From contig NZ_CP033365.1 in NCBI RefSeq assembly GCF_013170825.1, positions 6,398,001 through 6,462,000 on the forward strand: 64,000 bases of DNA, written 5' to 3'. Every line of letters starts with the position of its first letter. The first letter of the stretch is position 1. This document shows, in pieces, positions 9,030 to 17,881 of the stretch. The DNA comes from Mesorhizobium sp. NZP2298 (lineage in GTDB: Bacteria > Pseudomonadota > Alphaproteobacteria > Rhizobiales > Rhizobiaceae). A model generated the notes under the pieces. That model made no database searches. It had not been told where the DNA came from and saw nothing but the letters and a program-made list of their open reading frames with translations. Both the position numbers and the translations under genes were made by a program.

Positions 9030-9908
9030 TCAACCGCGAACCGCACCGGTGGTGAGGCCCTTGACCAGCAGGCCCTGGGCAAACCAGACAAACACCAAAG
9101 TCGGGATGACCATGAGGACGCCGGCTGCCGACATGGCGCCCCAGTCGATGCCGAACTGCGAGACGAAGTTGGTGAGCCCGACCGGCAGGGTCTGTGCGGC
9201 TTTGCTCGAGGTCAGGGTCAAGGCAAGCAGCAGGTCGTTCCAGGTGAACAGGAAGGTGATGACCGCGCTGGCGCCGATGCCGGGGGCAATCAGCGGCGCC
9301 ACGATCTGGACCAGAGTGCGCACCGTGCCGGCGCCGTCCGACTGGGCAGCCTCCTCGATCTCTTTCGGCACGTCCTGGATGAAACCCAGCAGCAGCCAGA
9401 TGGCGATAGGCAGTTTGGCCGCCGTATGGCTCAGGATCAGCGCCCAGATGGTGTCGAGCAGGCCAAAAGCGGCAAACACGGCGAAGAGGGGGATGGCAAG
9501 CGCGATGACCGGGATCATGCGCATGATCAACAGCAGCCCGAAAATCAGCATGACGCCCGGCATCCTGAAGCGCGACAGCGCATAAGCGCAGGGAATGGCC
9601 AGCAGATGGACGAGAATGACCGTCGCCACCGAGACGATCACGGTGTTCCAGACATAACCCATCGTGTCGTACTCCGTGAAAACGGAGACGTACTGCGTCA
9701 GCGTCGCCGTCTCGGGGATGATGTGCACCGGAACCGAGAAAATATCGGCCGAACTGCGGATCGAGGTCAGGAACAGCCACACAAGCGGAAAGACGGTCAG
9801 GGCGACGGTCAGGGCGAGCGCCAGGTACCGGCCGGCGGTTCCCGCCGTGAACCGGCGGCGCCGGCGCTTTGGCCTGGGGCGTGCGGTGACGGTTGCGGCG
9901 TCGGTCAT
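9030..9908 (-). CDS. CUT1 sugar ABC transporter permease (MalG type)
   Basis: This 292-residue inner-membrane permease has a basic N-terminus (RPRPKRRRRR) followed by about six hydrophobic segments. The EAA loop that docks on the ATPase reads EEAAQSDGAGTVRTLVQIVAPLIAPG. The frame is open much further upstream through the previous gene, but the ATG at 9908 overlaps that gene's stop as ATGA, and the protein begins there with MTDAATVTARP. It forms the heterodimeric channel with the MalF-type permease. The downstream RraA-like gene starts 110 nt later. Confidence 0.93.
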   Translation of the reverse strand: MTDAATVTARPRPKRRRRRFTAGTAGRYLALALTVALTVFPLVWLFLTSIRSSADIFSVPVHIIPETATLTQYVSVFTEYDTMGYVWNTVIVSVATVILVHLLAIPCAYALSRFRMPGVMLIFGLLLIMRMIPVIALAIPLFAVFAAFGLLDTIWALILSHTAAKLPIAIWLLLGFIQDVPKEIEEAAQSDGAGTVRTLVQIVAPLIAPGIGASAVITFLFTWNDLLLALTLTSSKAAQTLPVGLTNFVSQFGIDWGAMSAAGVLMVIPTLVFVWFAQGLLVKGLTTGAVRG

Positions 9909-10828
9909 ATCGCTCTCCGTTTCGCAATCAGCCACGGTATTCCGTAGAGGAGCCCGAGCACGAATAGCGACATCCCCAGGGCGATGTAGGAGACCGCCGC
10001 CGCATGTCCGAAATCCACTGCCTGAAACGCCAGCAGGTAGGAGTAGACGGTAAGCAGATTGGTAGCGCCGCCCGGCCCGCCCTGCGTCATCAGCCAGACG
10101 ACGTCGAAGGTCCGGAATGTGTCGATGATGCGCAGCATCAGCGCTATCATGATGACCGGACGCATCAGCGGCAGCACGATGTGCCAGAAGCGCTGCCATG
10201 GCGTGGCGCCGTCCACCGTAGCGGCTTCGAGCGGTTCCTGCGGCAAGGATTGCAGGCCAGCAAGGAACAGCAGCACCATCAGCGGCGTGTTCTGCCAGAC
10301 ATCGGCAACGATCACTGAGACAAGCGCCCAGGTCGGGTGGTTGAGCCATGGAATGTCGGGCAGGTTGAACATGCGCAGCAGCGCGTCGACGAGGCCGTAC
10401 TGGGTGTTGAACAGCCAACGGAAATTCAGGCCCACGACGGCGGGCGCAATCATCGGTGGCACCAGGAGCAAGGTGCGCGCCAACCGCATGCCGCGCAATT
10501 TGCCGTTGACGAGCACGGCGATCGCCATTCCGGCCACCACTTCGGTCGTGATGGAAACGACGCTGAATATGGTCTGATTTCGCAGTGCCTGGTTGAACTG
10601 GCGACCGAAGAGTTCGTCGGTGTAGTTTGCCGTCCCGATGAACGGTGCCGAACCGCTGAGATCCCAGCGGAAGAAACTCATGATGAAAGAATAACCGAGC
10701 GGATAGATCAGTATGGCCAGCATAACAAGAAGCGCCGGGCTGGCCAGTAGGTAGCCTCTCTGCCAGGTGTAGGGGAGCGGCGAACGTCGCCGACGCCCCG
10801 ACACCTGATCCTGCGCGACGGGCGGCAT
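9905..10828 (-). CDS. CUT1 sugar ABC transporter permease (MalF type)
   Basis: About 307 residues with six predicted membrane helices. The cytoplasmic EAA motif reads LEAATVDGATPWQRFWHIVLPLMRP, and the start of the membrane domain YLLASPALLVMLAILIYPLG is typical of UgpA/MalF-like permeases. Two starts are possible: TTG at 10834, whose bases overlap the binding-protein stop, or ATG at 10828. I chose the ATG. Its end overlaps the MalG-type gene by ATGA, so the transporter genes are translationally coupled. Confidence 0.92.
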   Translation of the reverse strand: MPPVAQDQVSGRRRRSPLPYTWQRGYLLASPALLVMLAILIYPLGYSFIMSFFRWDLSGSAPFIGTANYTDELFGRQFNQALRNQTIFSVVSITTEVVAGMAIAVLVNGKLRGMRLARTLLLVPPMIAPAVVGLNFRWLFNTQYGLVDALLRMFNLPDIPWLNHPTWALVSVIVADVWQNTPLMVLLFLAGLQSLPQEPLEAATVDGATPWQRFWHIVLPLMRPVIMIALMLRIIDTFRTFDVVWLMTQGGPGGATNLLTVYSYLLAFQAVDFGHAAAVSYIALGMSLFVLGLLYGIPWLIAKRRAI

Positions 10829-10830
10829 GG

Positions 10831-12111
10831 TCAATCGTAAGCCCCGGCCCGGCGCATGATCTCCTCAGCCTCGGTCGCGGCCTGGTTAAGCGAGTCAGCC
10901 GCAGAGACCTGGTCGGTCAGGGCCTGTTCGATGGCCGAGAACATCAGCGTGCAGACTTTCGAGAAGCCGGCCAGCTTCGGCCATTCCTTGCCATTGGCTA
11001 TCGTCGTCTCGAGCTGCTGCAGCCAAAGGGCCTGGGGCCCCTTTGCCGCTGATATCACTTCCTTGGCGATCGTCTGACTGCTGGGGAAGTTGGTGAACTG
11101 ATCGAACTGCAGCCTCTGCGCCTCCGGACCGACCGTATATTTGATGAATTCGACGGCGGCATCCTTGCGTCCAGATTGCCCGTTGAGCGCCATGGCATGG
11201 GAGATGGCGCATGAAATCGCGGCCTTGTCCCTGATGTAGGGCGCAGTCGACCACTTGCCCACGACACGCGAGGTCTCGGGGTTGGACAGGGTCGCGAAGG
11301 CGCCCGGCCAATCGAAATTGGCATAGACCGTACCGGAGGAGAATTCGGTCGAATTCTCATTCCACTGATAGCCGACCGCGTCGGGGGGCACGATTTTGTG
11401 CTTCTGGATGAGATCGCGATAGAAGGTCAGGGCCTTGATGCCTGCTTCGGAATTGAAAGCAGGCTTGTTGGCCTGGTCCACCCAATCGCCGCCGGCTTGC
11501 CAGAGCAGATCGCTGAAGGTGCGTTGCGCGGGGTCGCCCTGCCCCGGCACGACCAGCCCATAATGGCCATTGCCGGTCAGTTTCAGCCCGACATCGACGA
11601 GTTCCTCCCAGGTCTGGGCCGGCTTCAGGCCTTTTTCCTGGTAAATGTCACTGCGGTAGTATTGGACGCGCGAATCCATGTTGCGTGGAATGGCCGCCAG
11701 ATTTCCGGTCTTGGGATCACGCAGATACTTGACCGCGACCGGATAAAATTCGGCGAGTTCGGTGTCGCTGAAATAGCTGTTCAGCGGAGCGAAATGGTTG
11801 AAGTAGGAATCGATCTGCGCTGTGTGTGTGCTGTAGACGTCGTACTGGCTCGATCGCGCCGCGCTCAGTGTAACCACCTTCGCCGTCAGTGGGGTAAATT
11901 CCAGCAAGTCGTAGCGAACCTTGATACCGGTCTTGGCGGTGAAATCCTGAACGATCTTTTCCCAGTATTTGGGATAGAGCGGGCCCCCGGTGATCAGCAA
12001 CGCGGTGATCTCGTTCGCATCTGCCCTGGCAATCCATGGCGCGGCGAGCGAACCGGCCGTGACTGCCGCACTCGCAGCCAGGAATTTGCGTCTCGATAGG
12101 TTTCCGAACAT
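10831..12111 (-). CDS. Sugar ABC transporter substrate-binding protein with Tat-type signal
   Basis: This 426-residue extracellular solute-binding protein of family 1 begins with a twin-arginine signal peptide (LSRRKFLAAS, hydrophobic core, then AAPWIARADA). The start ATG at 12111 follows AGGAGGAGATTGTG. The frame is open 20 codons further upstream, but that part lacks a ribosome-binding site and would bury the signal peptide. Export already folded is therefore likely. It heads the minus-strand transporter operon. The divergent GntR gene across the 356-nt gap probably controls it. The ligand is not readable from sequence; neighbours suggest a sugar acid or an oligomer containing one. Confidence 0.93.
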   Translation of the reverse strand: MFGNLSRRKFLAASAAVTAGSLAAPWIARADANEITALLITGGPLYPKYWEKIVQDFTAKTGIKVRYDLLEFTPLTAKVVTLSAARSSQYDVYSTHTAQIDSYFNHFAPLNSYFSDTELAEFYPVAVKYLRDPKTGNLAAIPRNMDSRVQYYRSDIYQEKGLKPAQTWEELVDVGLKLTGNGHYGLVVPGQGDPAQRTFSDLLWQAGGDWVDQANKPAFNSEAGIKALTFYRDLIQKHKIVPPDAVGYQWNENSTEFSSGTVYANFDWPGAFATLSNPETSRVVGKWSTAPYIRDKAAISCAISHAMALNGQSGRKDAAVEFIKYTVGPEAQRLQFDQFTNFPSSQTIAKEVISAAKGPQALWLQQLETTIANGKEWPKLAGFSKVCTLMFSAIEQALTDQVSAADSLNQAATEAEEIMRRAGAYD

Positions 12112-12467
12112 CACAATCTCCTCCTTGGTTTGATTGGGCGGCCCATGCAGGGGTCGGCCGATAACTTTCAACCCTTCTGGCAGGTTCGCGGCGGCTTGCT
12201 CCTCCCGCAGCGAGACTGCCTGAACTCCTTCCCGGACGACGCTTGCGAGCCCGCCGGGCTATTGGACACCTATGCTCCAACTCGCCTGGCGCTTTATGCG
12301 TAGGCGTATCGATCCTGATCTCGGACGACGGAAGGCGGGATGCCGCTGGAGAACTCCACCGTTCAATCCTCCCTTCCCGCAGGCCGCATTATAGGCTAGT
12401 GAGCGTTCTCATGAGATAAGTTGACTGCATATCTAGCTATCAGCCTATAAGCTTATCAGACAAGTGG
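12112..12467. promoter_or_regulatory. Divergent control region of transporter operon A and its GntR gene
   Basis: No gene fits this 356-nt gap. On the plus strand TTGACT (12421-12426) and CTATAA (12445-12450), 18 nt apart, resemble a sigma-70 promoter for the GntR gene. The GntR-type core TTATCAGACAA follows the -10 directly. A perfect 10-bp palindrome TCTCATGAGA (12407-12416) lies just upstream. The minus-strand promoter of the binding-protein gene must also be here but no clear box stands out. Confidence 0.55.
12453..12463 (+). promoter_or_regulatory. Candidate GntR/FCD operator, copy 1
   Basis: TTATCAGACAA lies inside the 19-bp string TATAAGCTTATCAGACAAG (12446-12464). It matches the FCD-family pattern TNGTNNNACNA except at one position. 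A string with 16 of 19 bases identical lies before the dehydratase gene at 14537, and a full-match version lies before the aldo/keto reductase. Its place right after the -10 and just before the GntR start codon suggests autorepression. Confidence 0.6.
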
Positions 12468-13172
12468 ATGTTAATGATGGATGCCGCGGAGGTCAAGCTT
12501 CAAACTTTGCCCAAGCAGGTGGCCGGCGTGCTCGCACGTCGGATTGCCAGCAGCGGCATCAGCGGCGGCCAGGGACCGTCGGAGCAGCAAATCCTTCAGG
12601 AGTTCGGGGTTTCGCGTGCGGTGGCGCGGGAAGCGCTGAAGATCCTGGCGTCTCTCGACATGATCGAAATCGCGCAGGGACGGCGCGTGGTGCTGCGGCC
12701 CGCCGAAGAATGGGACTATCTCAGCCCATTGCTTATCGACTGGCTGCCGCCCGAGCAGAGCCGCGAGATATTGGCGGAAGCGCATGCGACGCGCATAATC
12801 ATCGAACCGGCCATCGCCGCGATCGCGGCCAAGCATATGGCCAAGGAAAACCTCGAGCGTCTTGGCACCCTGCTGGCAGCCATGTCGGCCAGCGAAGACA
12901 ATCCGGACGCCTATCTGAAACTCGACCTGGATTTCCACATGGAGATCTGCCGGGCGGCGCAAAACAGGATCCTCGACCGCTTCATGTATTCGTCCCGCTG
13001 GTGGCAGATGGCGAGCAGGCGCATCAGCAACCAGATGCCTCATGCGCTGCCCTCGGCAACCGAAATGCACAGGGCAATCTACGAGGCGCTCGTGGCGCGC
13101 GATGAAAAGCGAGCGGAAGAAGCAATGCGCCGGCACCTCAAGAAAACCACCGCGGTCGGCTTGCCTCGGTGA
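12468..13172 (+). CDS. GntR family transcriptional regulator, FadR/FCD subfamily (system A)
   Basis: This 234-residue regulator has an N-terminal winged helix-turn-helix (PSEQQILQEFGVSRAVAREALKILASL, residues about 38-64) and a C-terminal FCD ligand-binding domain of six to seven helices. Family members bind small carboxylates or sugar acids through a metal site, often Asp/His residues as in LDLDFHMEICRAAQN. It is divergent from the sugar transporter operon and upstream of dehydratase and reductase genes. Three related 11-bp sites near those promoters suggest it represses the island until the sugar acid appears. Start choice is between ATG at 12468 and ATG at 12474 or 12477; none has a strong ribosome-binding site. 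Confidence 0.9.
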   Translation: MLMMDAAEVKLQTLPKQVAGVLARRIASSGISGGQGPSEQQILQEFGVSRAVAREALKILASLDMIEIAQGRRVVLRPAEEWDYLSPLLIDWLPPEQSREILAEAHATRIIIEPAIAAIAAKHMAKENLERLGTLLAAMSASEDNPDAYLKLDLDFHMEICRAAQNRILDRFMYSSRWWQMASRRISNQMPHALPSATEMHRAIYEALVARDEKRAEEAMRRHLKKTTAVGLPR

Positions 13173-13259
13173 AGGAGCGGCGCAGCCAGCATTTGCGCTG
13201 GCCGCACCGCAGCGCGTCGGGAGGACACGGCTTGATTTGGAGCAATCCAGAAAAGTGAA

Positions 13260-14246
13260 CTAGGCTCTCTTCGCTTGCTGTTCCTGACGCTGGCGTGCGC
13301 GAAAACCGAACATGTCGCCCTTGTCCTTGATTTCCGCCCATACCGGTGCGGTGATCCTGTCGATGGCGGCTATGTCCGCTTCGGAAATCGCCCAGCCGGC
13401 GCTCTCGACATTTTCCTCAAGCTCCTTGACGGTGCGCGCGCCGACCAACGGCGAGCTGACGCCTGGCCTGCTGGTCAGCCACTGGATCGCAAGCTGAGGA
13501 ACCGTCTTGCCGTAGCGCGCCGCTATCGGCTTGAGGGCGTCGACGGCGTTCACCGCGCGCTCGTAGGTGCCCGGCTGGAACAGAACGGTGGTGCGACGCT
13601 CATCGCCTTCGACGAATTTGGTGTCCGGCGACAGCAGGCCGGTAAGCAGGCCCTGGGCGAGACCGCTATAAGGCATCACGCCGATATTATGCTTGCGGCA
13701 ATAGGGCAGCGTCTCGGCCTCCACCTCGCGCCACAGCATGTTGTACGGCGGCTGGAGCACATCGATGACGCCATGCTGGCGCGCGCTGTCCATGTCGGCG
13801 GTGCTGAAATTCGAAACGCCGACCGCCTTAATGCGCCCTGACGAGCGCAACCGCTCCATCATCTCCATGGTCGGGCCGATCGGAAAATCCGAGTTCGGCC
13901 AGTGGACGAAGTAGACGTCGACATAGTCCGTCTGCATGCGCTTCAACGAACCGTCAAGTGCCGCCTCGATCGCGGCGGGTTCGAGATGATTGGGTGCGAC
14001 CTTGGTCGCGATAACAGCCTTGTCGCGGCGGCCGGCCAGCGCCTTGCCGACGACCTCCTCGGCATGGCCATGTCCATAGGCTTCGGCCGTATCGATCAGC
14101 GTGATGCCGAGCTCCAGGGCGCGCCTGATCACCCGGATCGATTCCTCGTCGTCGGCCGCGCCCCAAAACGCGCCGGACATACCCCAAGTCCCCAGGCCGA
14201 TCTCCGATACCGTGACCGTCGACGATCCTAGCTGTCGCTGTTGCAT
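13260..14246 (-). CDS. Aldo/keto reductase
   Basis: This 328-residue NADPH-dependent oxidoreductase has a TIM-barrel AKR fold. The catalytic tetrad is visible: Asp and Tyr in DTAEAYGHG, Lys in IATKVAPNH and His in FVHWPNSD. C-terminal SSPLVGARTVKELEEN is the cofactor-binding loop. The ATG at 14246 follows AGGAGGAACAGG, so the eight extra upstream codons are not used. It converges with the GntR gene and is divergent from the dehydratase at 14537. A GntR-type site lies 70 nt upstream of the start. It probably interconverts a sugar aldehyde or ketone and its alcohol in the pathway; the substrate is unknown. Confidence 0.93.
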   Translation of the reverse strand: MQQRQLGSSTVTVSEIGLGTWGMSGAFWGAADDEESIRVIRRALELGITLIDTAEAYGHGHAEEVVGKALAGRRDKAVIATKVAPNHLEPAAIEAALDGSLKRMQTDYVDVYFVHWPNSDFPIGPTMEMMERLRSSGRIKAVGVSNFSTADMDSARQHGVIDVLQPPYNMLWREVEAETLPYCRKHNIGVMPYSGLAQGLLTGLLSPDTKFVEGDERRTTVLFQPGTYERAVNAVDALKPIAARYGKTVPQLAIQWLTSRPGVSSPLVGARTVKELEENVESAGWAISEADIAAIDRITAPVWAEIKDKGDMFGFRARQRQEQQAKRA

Positions 14247-14315
14247 CCTGTTCCTCCTGACTGACGGCATACATGGCTGTCGCCCTGCTAAACTCCAATT
14301 TATACGCTTATATAC

Positions 14316-14326
14316 TCGTCTAACAA
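14316..14326 (-). promoter_or_regulatory. Candidate GntR/FCD operator, copy 2
   Basis: Read on the minus strand this is TTGTTAGACGA, a full match to the FCD-family pattern TNGTNNNACNA. It overlaps a possible -35 (TTGTTA) spaced 16 nt from TATAAA on the same strand, which would drive the aldo/keto reductase. The adjoining plus-strand TATACGCTTAT repeats the TATAAGCTTAT flank of copy 1. Confidence 0.6.
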
Positions 14327-14463
14327 GTGGGTTCGTCCGATTTGTGATCTTCGATCGTAATCCACTAATTTCTTAAATTATTCAACCACATGGGTATTTA
14401 AGAAGTCCATTCCTGCAGAATCCTTCAAAGGGGGTTTACGCCTCATCACTTTATCTTGTATGC

Positions 14464-14474
14464 TTATTAGACAA
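14464..14474 (+). promoter_or_regulatory. Candidate GntR/FCD operator, copy 3
   Basis: TTATTAGACAA within TGTATGCTTATTAGACAAG (14457-14475). It follows a possible promoter TTTACG (14435-14440), 18 nt, TATGCT (14459-14464), so the site starts within the -10, close to the geometry of copy 1. It lies 62 nt before the dehydratase start codon. Confidence 0.6.
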
Positions 14475-14536
14475 GTTTGCTCTTGGCCGAAAATCTGCGG
14501 TTGTAAGCGCGGCGCCATCACGGGGAGGAGGATTCG

Positions 14537-15694
14537 ATGAAGATCGTGGACATCAAGACGGCGGTGGTCGCCTATCACGGCAAGGCGACCCTGATCCGTA
14601 TCGATACCGATGCCGGCATCTCCGGCTATGGCGAAGCCAACCCCGATGCCGGCGCGGCGGCGATCGTCGGACTGATCTCGGAATTGAAGTCGGAACTGAT
14701 CGGCCAGGATCCGCGCAATGTCGAATATTGCTGGGACAAGATCCGCCGCGACCATGTGTTTTCCGGCGCCCAGGCCGGCATCTTTCTCATCGCCTTGACC
14801 GGGCTCGAAATGGCTTTGTGGGATGTGGCGGCGAAAGCCGCCGGCCAGCCGCTCTACCGCATGTTCGGCGGTAAGTTCCGCGACCGCATAAGGCTCTATG
14901 CCGATTGCGGCGATGGCGATGAGGCATCGGGATCGCCGGAGGGCTGTGCGTCACGTGCGCGCCGCATGGTGGCGGAAGGCTTCACGGCGCTTAAATTCGA
15001 CATCGACAATTTGCGCCATCCGGCGAAATTCGACGCGGTGAACCACACCATCAATGGCGCCGAGCTGCGGTTCATGATCGAGCGCGTCGCTTCAGTGCGC
15101 GAGGCGGTCGGCCCTGACATCGATCTCTGCATTGACCTGCACGCACGCTATGATGTGCTCAGCGCCAGCCGCATAGCAGGCGAGATGGAGCGCTTCAATC
15201 TTCTGTGGCTTGAAGAGCCGATCCCGGCGGAAAATGTCGAAGCCCTGAAGCAGATCCGCATGCGGACAAAGACGCCGATCTGCGTCGGCGAAAATCTCTA
15301 TCTGCGCTGGGGCTTCCGGGAACTGTTCCAGAATTACGGCGCCGACGTCATCATGCCCGACGTGCCGAAATGCGGCGGCTTGGCGGAGAGCCGCAAGATC
15401 GCGAATCTCGCCGAGATGTATTACGTGCCCTTCGCGCCGCATCTGGTGTCGACGCCACTGGGCACAATGGCGACGTGTCATGTCTGCGCCAGCGTTCCGA
15501 ACTTCCTGGTGCTGGAGTGGCACGCGCTCGAGGAGCGGGAAGCCTGGGACAGCTATGTACGCTTGCCGAATGGCGCCAACTCAATCGTCGAAGACGGCCA
15601 CATTGTCGTGCCTGACGTGCCCGGCATCGGCGTCGAGCTCGACATGGATGGTGTGCGCAAACACGCCGTCCCCGGCTATGGCATCTTCGAATAG
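14537..15694 (+). CDS. Enolase-superfamily sugar-acid dehydratase-like protein (mandelate racemase/muconate lactonizing type), 1
   Basis: This 385-residue protein has the two-domain enolase-superfamily layout: an N-terminal capping domain with GYGEANPDAG and GGKFRDRI, then a modified TIM barrel. Visible catalytic elements are Lys-X-Asp in LKFDID, metal ligands Asp in CIDLHARYD, Glu in WLEEPIP and Glu in VGENLY, and a C-terminal His in APHLVSTP. Such enzymes abstract the alpha-proton of a sugar acid and usually eliminate water to give a 2-keto-3-deoxy acid. GGGGAGGAGGATTCG precedes the ATG. It is followed by an SDR gene on the same strand and has a GntR-type site upstream. Confidence 0.88.
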   Translation: MKIVDIKTAVVAYHGKATLIRIDTDAGISGYGEANPDAGAAAIVGLISELKSELIGQDPRNVEYCWDKIRRDHVFSGAQAGIFLIALTGLEMALWDVAAKAAGQPLYRMFGGKFRDRIRLYADCGDGDEASGSPEGCASRARRMVAEGFTALKFDIDNLRHPAKFDAVNHTINGAELRFMIERVASVREAVGPDIDLCIDLHARYDVLSASRIAGEMERFNLLWLEEPIPAENVEALKQIRMRTKTPICVGENLYLRWGFRELFQNYGADVIMPDVPKCGGLAESRKIANLAEMYYVPFAPHLVSTPLGTMATCHVCASVPNFLVLEWHALEEREAWDSYVRLPNGANSIVEDGHIVVPDVPGIGVELDMDGVRKHAVPGYGIFE

Positions 15695-15759
15695 CGAGGG
15701 ACGGCGTTCTGCCGGCCGGCACCGGCTGCTCGACCGAACAAATCCGTTGGGAGAACACC

Positions 15760-16653
15760 ATGGGCAAGCGGATCATTTTCACCGGCGGCAGCGGCAAGAT
15801 CGGTCGCCATGTCATACCCTATTTGCTGAAACATGGGCATCAGGTCCTCAACCTCGACCTGACACCGCTCGATGTGCCTGATGTCGACACCGTCATCACC
15901 AACCTTGCAGACGCCGGCGAGACCTACAATGCGCTGACGCTGCATTTCGGATTCAACGAATATTTCGGCGGCAAGGGCCGCGGCCCAGTCGACGCCGTCG
16001 TCCATTTCGCGGCGCTCCCGCGGATATTCCTGCGGCCGGACAACGCCATGTTCGCCGCCAATGTGCAGTCGACCTACAATGTGATCGAAGCCGCCACCAA
16101 GCTCGGCATCCGCAAGATCATTACCGCTTCCAGCGAAACGGTCTATGGCGTGTGCTTTGCCGAAGGCGTCCGCGATTTCACGTCGTTTCCGGTGGAAGAG
16201 GATTACGACGTCGATCCGACCGACAGCTACGGTCTTTCCAAAGTGCTCGGCGAGAAGATCGCGCGCTCTTTTGCCTCCCGCACCGGAGCCGACATCTATG
16301 CGCTGCGGATCGGCGGCGTCGTCGAACCGCATGACTATGCCCGTTTCCCGGAATTCCTGTCCGATCCCTCGAAACGGCGGCGCGACGCCTGGACCTATAT
16401 GGACGCTCGCGATCTCGGCCAGATCGTCGATTTGTGCATCGAGAAGGATGGCTTGGGGTTCCAGATATTCAACGCCGTCAACGACAACATCGTGGCTGAG
16501 TTGCCGACGGCGGAGTTTCTGGGCAAACACGCACCCAGCATACCAGTCACACGCGCCATGGATACGTTCGAAGGACCGATCTCAAACCGCAAGCTGCGCG
16601 ACGTCCTTGGCTTCCGGCAAGAATATGACTGGCGCACACAACGACCCGGTTGA
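15760..16653 (+). CDS. Extended SDR / NAD-dependent epimerase-dehydratase family protein
   Basis: This 297-residue Rossmann-fold oxidoreductase has the nucleotide-binding loop FTGGSGKIGRH at residues 8-18, an HFAALPR segment, the Ser of TASSETVYG and the catalytic YGLSK (Tyr-X-X-X-Lys). Family members include uronate dehydrogenases and sugar-nucleotide epimerases; the sugar-acid context favours the first type of role. GGGAGAACACC precedes the ATG. It lies 65 nt after the dehydratase gene, probably in one operon, and its end nearly meets the convergent dehydratase at 16670. Confidence 0.88.
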   Translation: MGKRIIFTGGSGKIGRHVIPYLLKHGHQVLNLDLTPLDVPDVDTVITNLADAGETYNALTLHFGFNEYFGGKGRGPVDAVVHFAALPRIFLRPDNAMFAANVQSTYNVIEAATKLGIRKIITASSETVYGVCFAEGVRDFTSFPVEEDYDVDPTDSYGLSKVLGEKIARSFASRTGADIYALRIGGVVEPHDYARFPEFLSDPSKRRRDAWTYMDARDLGQIVDLCIEKDGLGFQIFNAVNDNIVAELPTAEFLGKHAPSIPVTRAMDTFEGPISNRKLRDVLGFRQEYDWRTQRPG

Positions 16654-16669
16654 TGCCCCGATGGGCACT

Positions 16670-17872
16670 TCAGCGATCGAAGAAGCCTGCGTCCTCTTCC
16701 TTGAGATACTTCCTGGCCGCTTCGGCGTCGATGTCGAGGCCCAGCCCCGGCGCTTCCAGCAGGTCCACCATGCTGTCCTTCACGATCTGCGCCGGCAAGC
16801 CGATCACCAAATCCTCCCACCACGGGTCGGAGGCGCTCGGATATTCGAAGGCGATGTAGTTGGCGGGCAAGGTGGCGCAGACATTGATCAGCGCCCCTAA
16901 GCCGAGCAAACCGTTCGCGGTGCCGTGCGGCGCCATCAGGATCGAGTGCATGTAGGCGTGCTCGGCGACCCATTTGAGCTCGGCGATGCCGCCGATATCG
17001 GCCGGGTCCGGACCGATGATGCGGACCGCCTGCGTTTCGATCAGCTCCTTGAAATTATGCCTGAGATAGATCTGCTCGCCGGTATGGATCGGTGTCGAGG
17101 TGGAGGTCGTCAGTTCCCGGTAGGCCTGCGGATTGACCCAGGGCACATAGTCGCCGGTCAGCATGTCCTCGAGCCACATCAAATTGTACTTCTCGACCGC
17201 TCGGGCGAACTTGATCGCATCGGGCAGCATCCAGCCCGGGCCGCAGTCGAGCGCCAGGCTGACCTTGTCGCCCAGCACTTCCTTCATCGCCGCCACGCAG
17301 TCGAGCATGTGATTGAAACCGCGCTCGCTGATCACGCCCTGATCCATGGCGCCGTGATAGCCGGCCTTCTTCTGCGTCACGCCGTAGTGGAAGTCCTCGA
17401 TGCTGTCCTTCATGTTGGAGTGGAACGAGATTCCCTGCTTGACCATGAAGAAGTTCTGCGGCTGCTCCATCATCCATTTGACGTCGGCGGCGTAGTCCTC
17501 CGGCCGGTCGCCCGTGCGCTTGCGGCGGATCGAACCGTTGTAGACGCGCACCTTGTCGCGCACCTTGCCGCCGAGGAGTTTGTAGGCCGGCACGCCCGCG
17601 GCCTTGCCGGCAATGTCCCATAGCGCATGCTCGATGGCGCTCACCGCCGCGCCATAGGGTTTGAATGAACCGCGCTGGCGGATCTTCAGCATCACCCGCT
17701 CGACGTCGGTCGGGTCCTCGCCGAGCAGCGCCTCGCGGAAATGCAGCACAAAGGGCTTGAGATAGGTTTTGGTATACTCCACCTCGCCCAGACCATAGAC
17801 GCCCTCGTCGGTGACGACGCGAACGATCGGATGCTTGCCGATAACCGCGCAGCGCAGATCGGTGATCTTCAT
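16670..17872 (-). CDS. Enolase-superfamily sugar-acid dehydratase-like protein, 2
   Basis: This 400-residue enolase-superfamily protein has an N-terminal capping domain (YGLGEVEYT, GGKVRDKVRV) and a barrel with metal ligands Asp in LALDCGPG, Glu in WLEDML and Glu in HTGEQIY. A His follows in MAPHGTANG. The region FMVKQGISFH carries the possible base Lys, but the spacing differs from the Lys-X-Lys of muconate cycloisomerases. The C-terminal WWEDLVIGLP resembles gene 18301, with which it shares overall layout. It is the last member of a minus-strand set: GntR, three enolase-superfamily genes and the NIPSNAP gene. Confidence 0.87.
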   Translation of the reverse strand: MKITDLRCAVIGKHPIVRVVTDEGVYGLGEVEYTKTYLKPFVLHFREALLGEDPTDVERVMLKIRQRGSFKPYGAAVSAIEHALWDIAGKAAGVPAYKLLGGKVRDKVRVYNGSIRRKRTGDRPEDYAADVKWMMEQPQNFFMVKQGISFHSNMKDSIEDFHYGVTQKKAGYHGAMDQGVISERGFNHMLDCVAAMKEVLGDKVSLALDCGPGWMLPDAIKFARAVEKYNLMWLEDMLTGDYVPWVNPQAYRELTTSTSTPIHTGEQIYLRHNFKELIETQAVRIIGPDPADIGGIAELKWVAEHAYMHSILMAPHGTANGLLGLGALINVCATLPANYIAFEYPSASDPWWEDLVIGLPAQIVKDSMVDLLEAPGLGLDIDAEAARKYLKEEDAGFFDR

Positions 17873-17881
17873 GGCGCAGCC

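Noticed and set aside
7903..9585. 560-codon plus-strand frame opposite the ATPase and RraA-like genes
   Set aside because: It runs across three well-supported minus-strand genes, and its composition (Ser/Arg/Thr/Pro-rich, no domain) is that of an antisense shadow in GC-rich DNA.
9909..10418. N-terminal extension of the MalG-type permease
   Set aside because: This part is a shifted reading of the MalF-type gene. The ATG at 9908 with ATGA overlap gives the normal family length.
13185..13202. GCCAGC-N6-GCTGGC hairpin after the GntR gene as a terminator
   Set aside because: The stem is only 6 bp and no T-tract follows on either strand, so the evidence for termination is too weak.
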